A stretch of 64,000 bases of DNA from positions 58,845,048 to 58,909,047 of the forward strand of contig CM069447.1 of NCBI GenBank assembly GCA_035610835.1, read 5' to 3'. A program made the position numbers and the translations under genes. The DNA is from Ophiura sarsii. Its lineage: Eukaryota > Echinodermata > Ophiuroidea > Amphilepidida > Ophiuridae. How positions within the stretch are numbered: the first letter of the stretch is position 1; each line of letters starts with the position of its first letter. Under the pieces are notes generated by a model that worked only from the letters and a program-made list of their open reading frames with translations, did not search any database and had not been told where the DNA came from. Below are positions 11,432 through 22,672 of the stretch, in pieces.

Positions 11432-12130
11432 GTTATACCTGAAGTCTGTCAGGAAATAGTTTGTGATCTGTGAGGGCGTATATCACGTTGATGATTCAAT
11501 TCTCTTTTAAAAATCAACATAATATGTAGAAAGGTTTAGATTATAAATGTGATTATAATCATTCAACAAGGAAACATTTATATTTACATAAATACTTCAC
11601 ATGTTTTCAAGTCTGAGAGTTTCCAATAGGCCTATATAAACAAGGATTTCTTAGTTTTTGTCACTTTTAAAGCCTATTCCATTTAAGTCTAGGTATCTAC
11701 ATTAGTATATGAATCTCTTAACACATCATTAACTGTCCATATATTTCTCTTGATCTACTGTGATATTGAGTCAGATATTCAATTCAGTATACATAACCTC
11801 TGAAATATTATTATCCATTAGGTGTAGCCTAAAGGGATAACTACTGTGTCCCACCAGTATTAAGTTTGGTTTACATGCCAATTTTTCGCCAGGTATTACT
11901 TGCTCACTAATGCAATGGGTAGTAGTAAGGGTACTGGCCATGTTAGTATTTTGGTGAACTGTGAGAGGGTGAAAAATTGATATCCAATATATCAAAGGTA
12001 TCACTGCACATAATCCGGTCGCTGTAATTGTTTTGTTAATTTGGATCCTGATCAAGTGGTTGTGGACAAACCATTTGGTATTCAGGGGTGTTGGAAGGTA
12101 TGGTAGGCCAGGACTGAGGGGTTTATTTAT
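11432..12130 (-). other. Distal 5' flank of IgSF copy 1
   Basis: Aligns with 18655-18980 (copy 2) and 28805-31500 (copy 3, heavily interrupted), sharing GACAGGAAATAGTTTGTGAT-like and TCCAATAGGCCTAT blocks. It holds no insertion at the TA (near 11731-11745) used by mariner-like elements in the other two flanks, so it serves as the empty site. A short minus-strand frame (12130-11771) with a hydrophobic stretch lies here, but there is no evidence that it is a gene. Confidence 0.65.
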
Positions 12131-12895
12131 TTACCATCATCATTATTATTATTACAATAAAGCTTGAAAATATACTATACTGGCTTTTTGGCGCGTATGT
12201 TGGTCTTCGCATTTACAGATTATTACTCTTTTTTTAACACCTCTATCAAAATCTGATGTAGGTAACATAGTCTGATTTTCATGAATGATTGGGTATCGCC
12301 CAAGCCTGGCATACATGCTTTACTTGTAACCAAGGCAATGTACAGATGTATGCATATTGATATACAGTGCTGTATATCAATATACATACATCGGTAATTA
12401 AATGAAAGTCTCTTCTTTCTTTAGCTGGTCTTAATTATTTGTTAAAGAGATAGTATGCATGACTAAAGCCAATAGTGTCCACCATTCACGTCAATAACTT
12501 CCCTGTATCGTTTAAAAGTGCCATCACTTTTCAGAAAACATCATTTTGGGAAATGTAAACAGTCACATGTCCCCATTGAAAAGAGTTTTCCTTTTTTTGG
12601 GGGGGGGGGGGGGGGGGGGCGAAGCCACCCTTATAGCATGAGATTGCAAAAACTTACACATTTTGGTCTTTCTAGACATAAGTGGGGGCCGCCATGTTTG
12701 TAGTCTTTGTAAATTACATGTACATATGCAGTTTATTTCAACAGTACCAGCAGTCTGTATTGGAGTCAAAGCTATATTTGTTTAGTTGATTAGAGATGTG
12801 CTACTCCCAACAGGGAGACATAATAGCTTATCTTGTTTGACTAGCTTATCTTGTTTGACCAAGGTCATATATACCTAGATTGTTCTTCAGACTGT

Positions 12896-12929
<34 letters not shown>

Positions 12930-13136
12930 CCCTCATTGCACACAAATCAACTTTATTGGTTTCCTGTACTATTTTTAGACTGCGGTGTTTTGATTATTTT
13001 TTTGGTTTGAATTATAGAAAATACATACACACTTTTCCCTGGTATTTTGGTATGAAACAGATGTTTGGTTACAAAAAAAGACGCTTCTTTCTCTTGGATC
13101 GCCCCCATTCCATTTCAATGGAATTTTTATCTTAAG
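12131..13136. other. Intergenic with long poly-G and poly-C tracts
   Basis: Poly-G at about 12598-12619 and poly-C at about 12897-12926. Around 12510-12600 is a partial relative of the repeat at 13137-13290. No gene recognised. Confidence 0.5.
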
Positions 13137-13290
13137 TGTTTCAATCTCTGGAAACGTCTAATTGTGTGTGGTCATGCAAACAAACTCGTATAGGATCTTG
13201 AAAAGTGCCACTTTTCCTAAAAACATCATTTTGGGGAAATGTGACAATTTTGGGAAAGTAATGATAATATTAAAAGGGAAAACTCTCTAT
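13137..13290 (+). repeat. ~150-bp repeat shared with 21700-21845
   Basis: Both copies run through CGTCTAATTGTGTGTGG-like, CAAACTCGTATAGGATCTTG and AACATCATTTTGGGG. They occupy corresponding places upstream of the 3' flanks of copies 2 and 3, which supports a tandem duplication that includes spacer DNA. Confidence 0.75.
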
Positions 13291-13313
13291 GGGTAGCAGC
13301 ATTCTTCCTTTTC

Positions 13314-14335
13314 ATGAGTGTTTTTATCTCCCTGGTTTTAAAACCAGAAGGGGATTTTGTAATCATGTCGGGGTGTGTGCGTCCGTAGGGGTGTTCTGTA
13401 TGTGCCTTTTGGTTAGCCTTTTTCAGAATCTTTTGAACGGATGGACGGATTGACTTCCAACCTTCAGCGATGGCCATGGTCAAAAGCTAGCTGTGGCTGC
13501 ATTTTTGGGGGTCTAATTTGCATAGGTCATCTGAGGTCAAAGGTCATCCAGGGGTCAAATCGTAAAAGTTGAATGCTGTATCTTTTGAACGGATGGACGG
13601 ATTGACTTCAAACATAGGTATGCCATGGTCAAAAGCTGTGGCTGCTTTTTGGGGGTCTAATTTGCATAGGTCATCTGAGGTCAAAGGTCATCCAAGCAGG
13701 GGTCAAATCGTAAAAGTTGCCCGATTGACTTCAAACTTGGAGAAAAGAAACATGAACACCGGGTGAATATGTCTAAAATAATTAGAGGTCATCCGAGGTC
13801 AACGGTCATCCAGGGGTCAAATTGTAAAAGTTGAATGCTGTATCTTTTAAACGGATGGACGGATGGACTTCAAACATAGGTAGGCCATGGTCAAAAGCTG
13901 TGGCTCCTTTTTGGGGGTCTAATTTGCATAGGTCATCTGAGGTCAAAGGTCATCAAGGAAGGGTCAACTCTTAAAAGTTGCCTGATTGACTTCAAACTTG
14001 GAGAAAAGAAACATGAACACTGGATGAACATGTCAAAAATTAATTAGAGGTCATCAGAGGTCAATGGTCATTAGAGCTCATCCAATGTCAAAGGTCAACA
14101 AGAGATTAAATCGTGCAATGAACACCGGGGGAACCTGTCAACAATAATTAGAGGTCATCCAAGGTCATCTGATGTCAAAGGTCATCCAGAGGTCAAATCG
14201 TAAAAGTTGCCCGATTGACGTAAAACTTTGAGAAAAGAAACATGATAACCGGGGAAACATGTGCCCTATGTGACCTTTGACCTCATTTAGTTGATCTCCC
14301 AGCCAGGGGGATTTGCAAGTCGTGACTTGCAGTAT
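13314..14335 (+). repeat. AGGTCA-rich repeat element with DR1/DR4 arrangements
   Basis: Contains two to three diverged ~300-bp units with ACGGATGGACGG, CATGGTCAAAAGCTGTGGCT and AGGTCATCTGAGGTCAAAGG. Perfect AGGTCA-A-AGGTCA (direct repeat with 1-bp spacing) occurs at 13534-13546, 13678-13690 and 13940-13952, and inverted at 14271-14283. Each plus-strand copy is preceded by a third AGGTCA four bases upstream. ATCTCCC blocks occur near both ends (13327 and 14295). This is probably a mobile repeat of unknown class. Nuclear receptor binding is inference from the consensus half-site. Confidence 0.75.
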
Positions 14336-15739
14336 TTTATTTTTTTAAATCTCTTAAATCGTCCAATTGTGTTAGGAGTTATGCCAAGAAACATGATCTA
14401 ATATTAAGGGGACTTACTTTATTTTAAACCTTGATTACATTGTTTTTGATAAATATCAGCTCTTTCTTTGTTTCTTTTTTGCCTTCGATAAAGATTCTGT
14501 TAGAATCGAAACGTCAGCCGTCTATATTTATAACATTTACACAGTCTCTTTTGTGGATAAGCAGTTTGCATTCAGCTTTTACATTATATTTCTTTATATT
14601 ACAGTCACTACAGCATATCATGATAATATTTAACAAATGTCTGTGAAAAGAGCTGAAAGGTATACGTATGCTCTTCCAAATCACACTTAGTCTTAAAAGT
14701 TTACACGGGACATTGACATACTGTTTTATTATGTTCTGTCAACACCTCATATGTTTTTCCAGCCCTTCAGCATGTATAAAGTAATATTGCCTAACGGTTA
14801 TGCATAGAAAGTGTTGCTTTATTCATATTCAGGGGCAGGCGAACTTAATACAAGGTATTGATAGGTGTGTTTTGGCCATTGAACATGTTTAAAAAAATAC
14901 TGCCCAAAGGTTATACATAGGAAGTATTACTGTATACATGCTGAAGGGCCAGATGGACATACACAATTTTGACAGAACAGCGACGATATGCAATGTAGGA
15001 ATTCAGAAACTGAAATACCACAGACGTATAATATGCAAACTTTAATAATGTATATATAATAATATGGTCAGCCTTCTATTTACATTACATGCAAACTTTA
15101 CAATTTTTCTATTATTTATCAGTTCTGTAATAAAGACAGAAACAAAAGAATCCTATTTCCAAATTTGAATGTTCAACACACTACATTGGGGAGAAAATAC
15201 CAATTGTTAGCCATACCAAGCACATATTTTGTATTGGTCCCGTGGTGATTACTGCGCATTTTCCCTCGAAGCGTGGGCCAATTCAAATTCAAACTGTAAT
15301 GCATGAGTGATAAGGACCATCTTTGATGGAATCAAATGTTCAGAAACAAAGCCTGCCGCTCACTTTTATACAGCCCAATGCACTGCGTAGGTAGCAAGCA
15401 TGGTTGCACTGTGTGCCGATATCCCCAGAGGTCATCCAAGACATGCAACAGTGCCACACACATCATTTTACGCATAGTGTGTTGAAAATGCGAATTTGGA
15501 AATGTCAAACATTTTCGAATGGAGCTAATCCTGTCTTTGTTGGCAAATTGTGCCAAAAAAATTCATCCCAAATGTCAGTCTAGCCTGTTTGGTCAAAATA
15601 GAATCGGAAGTCACTCTGTAGGAAATAAACATAGTGTATGGCTTTCTTTTGTTGAAGTCTTTACATGGTTTCTGTGCATAGCATACTTAACATTTTTTTA
15701 TCATTACTGTAACCTTTTGAAATGAGCATCATTACTAAT
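14336..15739. other. Intergenic with an imperfect palindrome
   Basis: CAGCCCTTCAGCATGTATAA at about 14760 is inversely repeated as a TACATGCTGAAGGGC-type sequence at about 14936-14950, suggesting a decayed MITE. A minus-strand frame at 15332-15556 (74 residues, Cys- and His-containing) is not recognised and lacks supporting splice or family evidence. Confidence 0.4.
14470..14535 (+). other. Hairpin followed by GAAACGTC
   Basis: GATTCT-GTT-AGAATC forms a perfect 6-bp stem followed at once by GAAACGTC. This resembles the stem II/core arrangement of hammerhead-like motifs seen in some retroelement tails, but the upstream core is not CUGAUGA, so it would be inactive at best. Confidence 0.25.
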
Positions 15740-16098
15740 ATAGTATAGTCAGTTTGTCAATATACATAACATTCAAACTTTTTACAATTTTGTATCGATA
15801 TTACCAAGCCTCCTTACAGATTTTAAAAGTATTGATAGATCATTGGTTACTTTAGGTGGTATATACAGGTAAACAAATTGTGGTATTGGGTATTGATTGA
15901 TTCCTTAATAAAGGAATTCTACTATCCAGGAATTAAACCATGGATCCAGTCTGGTCTTGAAAATAATTATTACATTTTACATTAAAATCATTTACAATAT
16001 GATGATTATGATTCAAACCATAAATCTTTTTCTAGTTGCAACACATTTACTGCATGGTAAGGATGGGGCCATCAGCAAGACAATGCTAAAGATGGTGT
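15740..16098 (-). other. 3' flank / 3' UTR of IgSF copy 2
   Basis: Nearly identical to 22257-22615 next to copy 3; only scattered substitutions are visible. Homology begins abruptly at the shared ATATAGTATAGTCAGTTTG. It presumably includes the 3' UTR. I see no strong AATAAA immediately after the stop. Confidence 0.75.
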
Positions 16099-18421
16099 CT
16101 ATAACATACTAGTTTCGTAAGCATGTGTATTTTGATGGGTTGGGTCGCGTGATGCCTGCAGATTTTCAGTATCTATTTCTCCATATAGGGCAGATGAGCT
16201 TTCATCATCTTGATCTACAGAGCTAACAGCTTCTTGGTCCTGGTCCGTTTGAGGATCGCTCTGTCTTAGTGCTCGAGACTTTCTATACTTCAGAATAACA
16301 AGTACAGTGATAGATGTGAGTACACCAGCGCTTATACTGCCAGCTGTTACTCCTTGAGCAAGTTTGTCTAACCAAATTTCTAACCAGTTAATGCTCCCTT
16401 CTGAATCAGTTGGTGGCAGTGGTGGTGACGTTGTTTTTGCTATTTGTGACGGTAACACTGTTACAGGTCCAGCAGAACACATGCGATGTACAGTCAGAAA
16501 GGTATCACTCGTCATCACACAAACAAACACTGCGTTTCGGTCATCAACGGTAATTACGTCTGTTGAAGTCTCAGTACCAAGTTGTTTGTAGGTTGTTCCA
16601 TCTGGTCTTTCAAGTGTTAGTTCCAAGTTAACACCAGGTACAGATTCACCCACCGTACAGTTGAATGTAGCTTCAGTTCCTTGCGTCAAGGTAGTAGATG
16701 GTGCAATAATGCATTCTGGGTAATTCAGTGCTGGTAGGTAGGAATCGATGGGTACTGTTATTTGGATCATCTCTCGCTGTGTCACTCCATTTTGGACATA
16801 TTCAGCTTGACATTGGTAATCACCTTCATCCTCTTTGACAGCATTTCTAATGTAGAACTTGCTAAAGGTAAATCCATCCTCTGTGAATTTGTTTACGCTG
16901 TACCTTGATGGATCAGCTTTTACAAGGTCATTATTCACAGCCATTACCTCATTGTGAAACATCCATTGTAGCTTACGCTCTGTATTTCCTGGAGAAAACA
17001 AATATCTACACTGCACAGCTATGCTGAGACCAAGAGGGGAATCATTGCTCTTCCAATAATTAAGCCCGAACCGAATAATTATAGGTCCAGCAGAACACTC
17101 ACGACGTACAGTAGGAAAGGTGTCGCTCGTCATCACACAAACAAATGTTGCGTCATGGTCATCAAACGTAACAACCTGTGTGGAAGTCTCAGTACCAAGT
17201 TGTTTGTAGGTTGTTCCATCTGGTCTTTGAAGTTGTAGCTGCAAGTTGACACCAGGTTCAGATTCACCAACCATACAGTTGAATGTAGCTTCAGTTCCTT
17301 GGGTCAAGGTAGTAGTTGGTGCAATACTGCATTCTGGGTAATTTAGAGCTGGTAGGTAGGAATATATGGGTACTGTTATTTCGATCGTCTGTGTGTGTCA
17401 CTCCACTTTGGACATATTCAGCTTGACATTGGTAATCACCTTTATCCTCTTTGACAGCATTTTGAATAGTTAGTCTACTGAAAGTAAACACATCCATTCT
17501 GGATATGTTTACACTATACCTTGATGGATCAGCTTTTACAAGGTCATTATTCGCAGCCATTACGTCATTGGCAAATATCCACCTTTGCATATAATACCTG
17601 GTGTCTTCGGTATCAAAAGAAAATCTACACTGCACAACTTTACTTGGGCCAAACTCAGGTAGGCTGTCGCTAGTCCACTGTTTTGCAATTAGCCCAAAAC
17701 TAACCGTTACTGGTCCAGCAGAACACTCACGATGTACGGTTGGAAAGGTGTCGCTCGTCATCACACAAACAAATGTTGCGTTATGGTCATCAAACGTAAC
17801 AACCTGTGTAGAAGTCGCAGTACCAAGTTGTTTGTAGGTTGTTCCATCTGGTCTTTGAAGTTTTAGTTCCAAGTTAACACCAGGTACAGATTCACCAACC
17901 AAACAGTTGAATGTAGCTTCAGTTCCGTGCGTCAAGGTAGTAGATGGTGCAATAATGCATTCTGGGTAATTTGCAGCTGGAAGATATGAATCTATGGTGA
18001 CATTTCTTGTATAAGTATATGGAAAGTATCCACTTAAGTTATAATTGTATGCATCATATGCAAGCTGACATTGGTAAATTCCAGCATCCTCTTTCACTGG
18101 ATTTCTTATATAAAGAGTGTATCTTCCATTAAAATATTGAACTGCATACTTTGGTGGTTCTCCTTCTTCCAGACCATTATTAACAGTCAATGTTCTATTC
18201 GAAAATATCCACCTGGTTTCCCGACTATAGCTTCCACTTGGAAAGGTACCTGTACAATGTACATATGCAACTGGTCCATTGCCATCATCGTATACCCTTG
18301 GCTCTGATACTTCAACTGATTGTGCTCTAGCAAGACTAACAAGACCAAGAGTTATTATAACCATTAATAGAGATGCAGTAGTAGCAGTCAGCATGCTGTA
18401 TGTCCGCTTTGGAGCAGTCAT
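16099..18421 (-). pseudogene. IgSF copy 2: six-Ig membrane protein split by a 2-bp frameshift
   Basis: The frame starts at 18421 (signal peptide of about 34 residues ending in ARAQ). It then has an N-terminal V-like Ig domain (Cys in YVHC, RWIF Trp, GIYQCQ), a two-domain unit, a second two-domain unit, a terminal Cys-rich domain, a hydrophobic segment (GSISAGVLTSITVLVILKY) and a tail with LYGEI and AYETSML tyrosines. Frames 17291-18421 (376 residues) and 16099-17307 (402 residues) are two halves of one gene. At 17390-17399 the plus strand has one TG unit fewer than paralogous units in copy 3 (27021-27031, 27623-27633), causing the shift. Either half alone lacks a complete receptor: the 5' half would be secreted, and the 3' half has no signal peptide. 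A polymorphic microsatellite or sequencing error could mean the gene is intact in some alleles. The function is unknown; surface recognition is inferred from the IgSF architecture. Confidence 0.85.
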
Positions 18422-18981
18422 GATGAGTGTCTATCCCCTCTACAACGGTAGCGTATTAATGATAGGATTCAATGACGAGCAATTGTTCAGTGAAATTTTG
18501 TTTTGATAGTGTTGTTTAGTTTAGTTTTTATTTCAAAGTACATGAGGCAATCGGCCCAAATACACAAAATATGTGAGACTATATGCATGCAATACACACT
18601 TTATTGTTGGTTGGGTTTTCTCGCTATCTACTTCCACTTTCCCACTCGATTTTTGTTATACCTGAAGTCTGTCAGGAAATAGTTTGTGATCTGTGAGGGC
18701 GTATATCCCTTGGATGATTCAATACACTTTTAAAAATCAATTTAATATGTAGAAAGAGTTTGATTGTGTGGTTATAATCATTCAATGAGAAAACATTTAT
18801 ATTTATACAAATACTCTACAATGTTTTAAGTCTGGGAGTTTCCAATAGGCCTATAAATATACACATGGGCTCCTTACTTGTTGTTACTTTTAAAGCCTTT
18901 CATTTAATTTAGGTATCTACATTCGTCTTGATATCAGCACATAATATTTTATGGTAGGTCTCTCATTCTCATCACTGACTA
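18422..18981 (-). other. 5' flank of IgSF copy 2
   Basis: Matches the flanks of copies 1 and 3 and is continuous at the site where copy 1 has its 9.8-kb insertion (18655-18656). It presumably includes the promoter and 5' UTR; no core promoter element is clear enough to name. Confidence 0.7.
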
Positions 18982-19649
18982 TACAGGGTGAGTCAAACAA
19001 CATTGTGCACGATTTGAAACGGCCATTTGACCTTAAAGCGTGCATTGAACCATGACGTTTTGTTGTCAGTGTAAAGCGGTGTTAATCTAGTTTATCCTCC
19101 CAAAAAATGAAAGTAATCGACTCAAGAATAAGCAAACTGTGGCAAGTTTTGTAAACTGACCGTGTTTTTCGCCATTCCTATGGGATTTACACAGTTAAAA
19201 CATGCATATTACTGCAGCATGATGGTATGGAGTGAGAGTGAGAAAGCACCATCATCCTAAACAAAGGAGGATGTGGCATCCTAAGTGCCCTGTAACAGAT
19301 GATGCTTGTATTCAAATTTGACTTTTCATTTGACAACTCGGTATCAGACGAGTAACTACTTATCCCAGAGTGAAAGAATGATTTTTCAGGAACATTTTGA
19401 CAATTAACATGATAAATGTGAGTGATAATGACCATTTAGCAAAACCAATTTTACTGTGTGTAAATCCTATAGGATTGGCGGAAAACTTGCCACAGTTTGC
19501 GTATTCTTGAGTCGATTACTTTCATTTTTTGGGAGGATAAACTAGATTAACACCGCTTTACACTGACAACAAAACGTCATGATTCAATGCACGCATCAAG
19601 GTCACATGGCCGTTTCAAATCGTGCACAATGTTTTTTGACTCACCTGTA
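18982..19649. mobile_element. Mariner-like MITE with ~190-bp terminal inverted repeats
   Basis: Begins TACAGGGTGAGTCAAACAAC and ends with GACTCACCTGTA, with long inverted arms (18982-19160 against about 19470-19649) that include CCTCCCAAAAAATGAAAGTA. The 668-bp element has no transposase frame. The TA ends fit the Tc1/mariner superfamily. It sits at the position in the IgSF 5' flank corresponding to the mariner relic in the copy 3 flank. Confidence 0.85.
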
Positions 19650-19707
19650 TCTTACTATCAATCCATTAGGTGTATGGGTAGCAAAGAGTTTTCCCTATTC
19701 TTAATTA

Positions 19708-19888
19708 GAGGTTAAATACTGCGTACTGGCTGTGTTGAGGTCATTGTTGAAAATCAAAACAAATGGTTTTAGGCCCAAGGAATTTTCCCGAGGGGCGAAG
19801 CCCCGAGGGAAATTCCGTGGTCCTGAAACCATTTGTTTTGATTTTTAACAATAACCGAAAATCAGCCGGTACAAAGTATTTAACCTCA
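19708..19888. repeat. Near-perfect palindrome (hairpin MITE)
   Basis: GAGGTTAAATACTG at the left is mirrored by AAGTATTTAACCTC at the right. The arms meet at GGGGCGAAGCCCC. Almost the whole 181 bp can fold into one hairpin. Confidence 0.85.
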
Positions 19889-21699
19889 TTCATTATCAAA
19901 TATTTTTATATAATTGGATACAAATTCTCCTTTTAGAACTCATTTTAAGGAGATTCTGAGAGGGATTATATTTAACATTAGTAAACAATAGATGCTCTTC
20001 CCTGTGGCGATAATGATTCAAACCATTCGATTACCGGGGAATCCCCATCCCAACCCCCAAATAAGGTTATATGAATATGAATGAGATGTGTCACTTACGA
20101 AATAAGCCAATCAACGACTGTTGTCAAGGGAGAAGCCGTCGTAAACAGATTCAGGGGCCCAAGTAAGTGTTGCCTGCCTGCCTCTACGGTTATTCAGCAA
20201 GGTCAAGGACGAAAAATTACCACATTGTTGTTGTGTTGTGGATGAATTTTTAACATGTTTAAAATTAAAGCTTCTGTAATCGTATTTATTCTTCATCAAA
20301 ACCTAGATAAAAAAGATGCTGTAAGTGTAACTACTTCGACCACGGCCTAGGCTTTTTCAAGCTAAATGCTTAGCTAGTATCAAAGTATGGTTGTAATATA
20401 AAACTTTAATAATAATAGCTCATTCAAAATGGCACACATGCATTCATGAACTCGGAAGTTGAGAGAAGCCAGATGTCAAACTATTTTCTGTAACCTGTCG
20501 GTAACAAAAACCAGGGATGGAAATATTAGAGAATATAAATTGGAATATTATATTCGCCGACGGTCACTTTTGGTTGACAAAGCCTTTTCTTCACCAGGTA
20601 AGTTAAAATACTTGACCAGGCTAGGCTAGGCCGAGCGAAACATATTTCTAAACTATAGCAGTATAGTATTAATATAAGGCATTCGATTTCTAAAACGTGA
20701 TGATAGCTTTAGCCTAGGCTTAAATTAAATCTAACTTTCCGAATCGAAAACTCTGATCGTAAACTGGTCTCGACCTGATTCGGTAATGATAGGGATTGCA
20801 TAAAACGTAGGCCTAGTCCGTTAATTCTTGTCACTGGCAGTGCAGTGCATGCATCAAAACTTATCACTGGTCCGTGTAAATCATGGCGTGTCATTGACTT
20901 GCTTCTTGTAATCTTGTTAGCATTTAATATTTTCGGACTTTTTCTTCTACTTTTTCCTGCTAGTTTTTTCTGCTATTTATTGTACCGTAGGCCAGTCATA
21001 GTAAGGACTCGGGCAAATTGTCTGCACTCCAGATTAATTTAAAGTTATGGACGATGGTAGGCCTAGTCATGGACTGATTGAATTGATTATATAAATAAGC
21101 TTTTACTTGACAGCTTAAACTGACCGCCTTTCGTCAGAATATGTGAATAGGCCTAAGTTTATTTTATATCTGCAAGTTTTAATAAACGCAGGGGCAAAAA
21201 ATCAGCGTAGAATCAGCACCAAAAAGCGTACGATACCATGAGAACTTGAATTTAGCCTAGGAATTCTCCGGGGAATGCTCTTTTGAATTTAAGCTTTTTA
21301 AATTATGTTTTCGGACAAAATCGGAACATGGGAAATCTTCAGTAAACATTTTGGCACTGTAACACCACCATATAATTATGATAAATACAATACAAGGTAC
21401 AGCAAATGTAGGTCTATGCTGTTTCTGTCACTGTAAGATTTCATAATTTTATATTTTATCGCCATTCAAAATCTGCTCAGTAAAAGTAAAAATTGTAGTT
21501 ACAAAATAAACAGGTTCAGGGCCAGCGATGTGCGCGATGTTTGCTGCGCTTTGATTGATGTACGCTTGTGACAAATAAGGTTCGCGCCGCGGTCATCTGT
21601 TGTGTTTCAAATACCTGCGTCCGCGTACAGTATTTGCGATTGTGAGACATTTCATTGGGCCACATCTGACATACATATTCATGAGGTAATGAATAAGGG
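19889..21699. other. Intergenic, no supported gene
   Basis: Contains three TAGGCCTA octamers (20808, 21058, 21148). A plus-strand frame at 20845-21000 encodes a hydrophobic stretch followed by a possible donor GTAAGG at 21001. It has no in-frame ATG, so a membrane-anchor exon is only a remote possibility. Confidence 0.4.
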
Positions 21700-21845
21700 T
21701 TTCAATCTCTCAAAACGTCTAATTGTGTATGGGGTTATGCAAACAAACTCGTATAGGATCTTGAAAAGTGCCACCTTTCCTAAAAACATCATTTTGGGGA
21801 AATGAGACCATTTTAGGAGTGTAATAATGATATTGAAAGGGAAAC
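21700..21845 (+). repeat. ~150-bp repeat shared with 13137-13290
   Basis: See the copy at 13137. It lies 0.4 kb before the copy 3 3' flank, whereas the other lies 2.4 kb before the copy 2 3' flank, the difference being the AGGTCA repeat and neighbouring sequence. Confidence 0.75.
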
Positions 21846-22256
21846 TACATTGTTATATCACACAGAATAGCTTGTCATATGAAAAGGACTTTTGATATGA
21901 ACCTAGTTTTTTGCGATATTATTAACAATTGTAAGTTCTTCATTTTCAAAATCTTTACAATGCATTGTCGGAATTCACAAGTGGTTACCATGGTAACAAT
22001 GTCATTTTACGTAAACATAGCATTTTACACATAAAATTTGATAAACAAGGTTCAGAAAAGTACTAAAAATAAACTTCACATCTGGAATATTCATAAAAAA
22101 CTCCTGGAGACTAAAGTTCAAGGTATAATCTCTATCTTGGGACCAAAGTTGGAAAATTGACTTGGAACTCATTTGTTAGGAATATATTGGTATGACCAAG
22201 ATATCTCAATATTAACACTAGCGACTTCCGACGGGTTTTCCCATACCACCACACAT
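21846..22256. other. Intergenic, no feature seen
   Basis: AT-rich spacer between the shared repeat and the start of the copy 3 3' flank homology. Confidence 0.4.
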
Positions 22257-22672
22257 ATAGTATAGTCAGTTTGTCAATATACATAACATTCAAACTGTTT
22301 ACAATTTTGTATCGATATTAGCAAGCCTCCTTACAGATTTTAAAAGTATTGATAGATCATTGGTTACTTTAGGTGGTATATACAGGTAAACAAATTGTGG
22401 TATTGGGTATTGATTGATTCCTTAATAAAGGAATTCTACTATCCAGGAATTAAACCATGGATCCAGTCTGGTCTTGAAAATAATTATTACATTTTACATT
22501 AAAATCATTTACAATATGATGATTATGATTCAAACCATAATTTTTTTTCTAGTTGCAACACATTTACTGCATGGTAAGGATGGGGCCATCAGCAAGACAA
22601 TGCTAAAGATGGTGTCTATAACATACTAGTTTCGTAAGCATGTGTATTTTGATGGGTTGGGTCGTGTGATGC
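22257..22672 (-). other. 3' flank of IgSF copy 3, including former coding tail
   Basis: Nearly identical to 15740-16155. The segment 22616-22672 corresponds to the last 18 codons and stop of copy 2, still open in the same frame, but is untranslated here because of the TAG at 22673-22675. Confidence 0.85.

Noticed and set aside
11771..12130. Minus-strand frame with a hydrophobic segment
   Set aside because: No ATG-initiated start, lies in a duplicated 5' flank, and is not preserved in the flanks of the other copies.
15332..15556. 74-residue minus-strand frame
   Set aside because: No motif, no splice sites that I could support, and no paralogue in the window.
20845..21000. Candidate membrane-anchor exon for the ABHD-like gene
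   Set aside because: Starts at GTG with no in-frame ATG back to an upstream stop. The resemblance is only a hydrophobic stretch followed by basic residues.
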